From JBDTMT01 sp033764095 (lineage in GTDB: Bacteria; Desulfobacterota; Binatia; HRBIN30; CADEER01): DNA of 64,000 bases. Below are positions 63,819-64,000 of this stretch, in pieces. The notes under the pieces were generated by a model that was given only the letters and a program-made list of their open reading frames with translations, was not told the DNA's origin and did no database searches. The position numbers and the translations under genes are program-made. Location: contig JANRJF010000068.1 of NCBI GenBank assembly GCA_033764095.1, forward strand, positions 8,882 through 72,881. Reading direction: 5' to 3'. Every line of letters begins with the position of its first letter. Position 1 is the stretch's first letter.

Positions 63819-64000
63819 ATGCAGTGGTTGCCCTCGGGGCTGTTCACCCTCGGCCTCGCCGCAGTGGTGTGCAGCGCGACGATCATCGTGGCGCAGCCAC
63901 CGCCTGCCCCGCCCGCCGGCGCGCCCGCCGCGGCGCCGCGTGTTCCGGCCGTGCTCGGCGGCGCACCGTCCGCGCCCGCCGCCGCGGCCGACGCGCCGCC
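63819..64000 (+). CDS. gspD: 5' end of next gsp gene, probably secretin GspD (partial)
   Basis: Frame starts at ATG 63819 with GAGGA close upstream and stays open to the window end (60 codons). It reads MQWLPSGLFTLGLAAVVCSA, a signal peptide, then a Pro/Ala-rich stretch. The order gspC-gspD is the usual one, so secretin is the likely identity; the visible part alone does not prove it. Confidence 0.6.
   Translation, partial: MQWLPSGLFTLGLAAVVCSATIIVAQPPPAPPAGAPAAAPRVPAVLGGAPSAPAAAADAP

Overview
The window is a gene-dense, GC-rich piece of a Gram-negative chromosome (single 60-base lines range from about 50% to 75% GC, most near 70%). It encodes outer-membrane machinery (MlaA, MlaC, a DUF1302 barrel, a DUF1329 protein, the start of a type II secretion operon), a primary sigma factor, and many genes of a versatile soil or aquatic heterotroph: hydantoinase/ketone-carboxylase subunits, thiolase-like and DUF35 proteins, SDRs, an LLM-class oxidoreductase and a diiron oxygenase-like protein. 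This mix suggests a deltaproteobacterium-like lineage, with Candidatus Binatota my best guess. That is inference, since there is no rRNA or other decisive marker. I saw no tRNA, rRNA, transposase, integrase or CRISPR array, and no clear DNA-binding regulator apart from RpoD.

Layout. 1-5.8 kb: end of an unknown gene, DoxX, a lipoprotein, a polytopic membrane protein coupled to SppA, and a divergent DUF1329 protein. 5.8-10.5 kb: a degenerate nuclease-like protein, endonuclease III, an SDR, then a coupled trio (UbiA-type prenyltransferase, cupin, nucleotide-sugar reductase). 10.5-17 kb: a lower-GC beta-propeller lipoprotein, the DUF1302 barrel, and divergent comEC/comEA. 17-23 kb: thiolase-like protein, DUF35 protein, HyuB and HyuA, separated by palindromic repeats. 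23-27 kb: diiron protein, MlaC and MlaA (convergent), LLM oxidoreductase. 27-35 kb: a TPR protein coupled to a phosphodiesterase-TPR lipoprotein, a zinc alcohol dehydrogenase, a membrane glycosyltransferase-like protein, a small phosphatase, an SDR and a Nudix hydrolase. 35-38.7 kb: a secreted-protein island with two tandem paralogues of an unrecognised six-cysteine family, a 46-residue membrane peptide with its own promoter, a calcium-repeat protein and a small exported protein. 38.7-46 kb: rpoD with a small downstream gene, inositol-phosphate synthase, an M23 peptidase and a metallo-beta-lactamase. 46-51 kb: a 1615-residue NAD-glutamate dehydrogenase and an acetyltransferase. 51-64 kb: RNA methyltransferase, small proteins, MaoC-like hydratase, inositol-phosphatase family, GDPD, a second M23 peptidase, MltG, ABC-F ATPase, A-type Fe-S carrier, GspC and the first codons of the next gsp gene.

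The least explained features are the tandem secreted paralogues and their neighbours, the repeat-flanked thiolase/DUF35/hydantoinase module, three palindromic repeat families (one supplies the C-terminal codons of HyuB), and three promoters whose -10 element lies in the loop of a GC-rich dyad.
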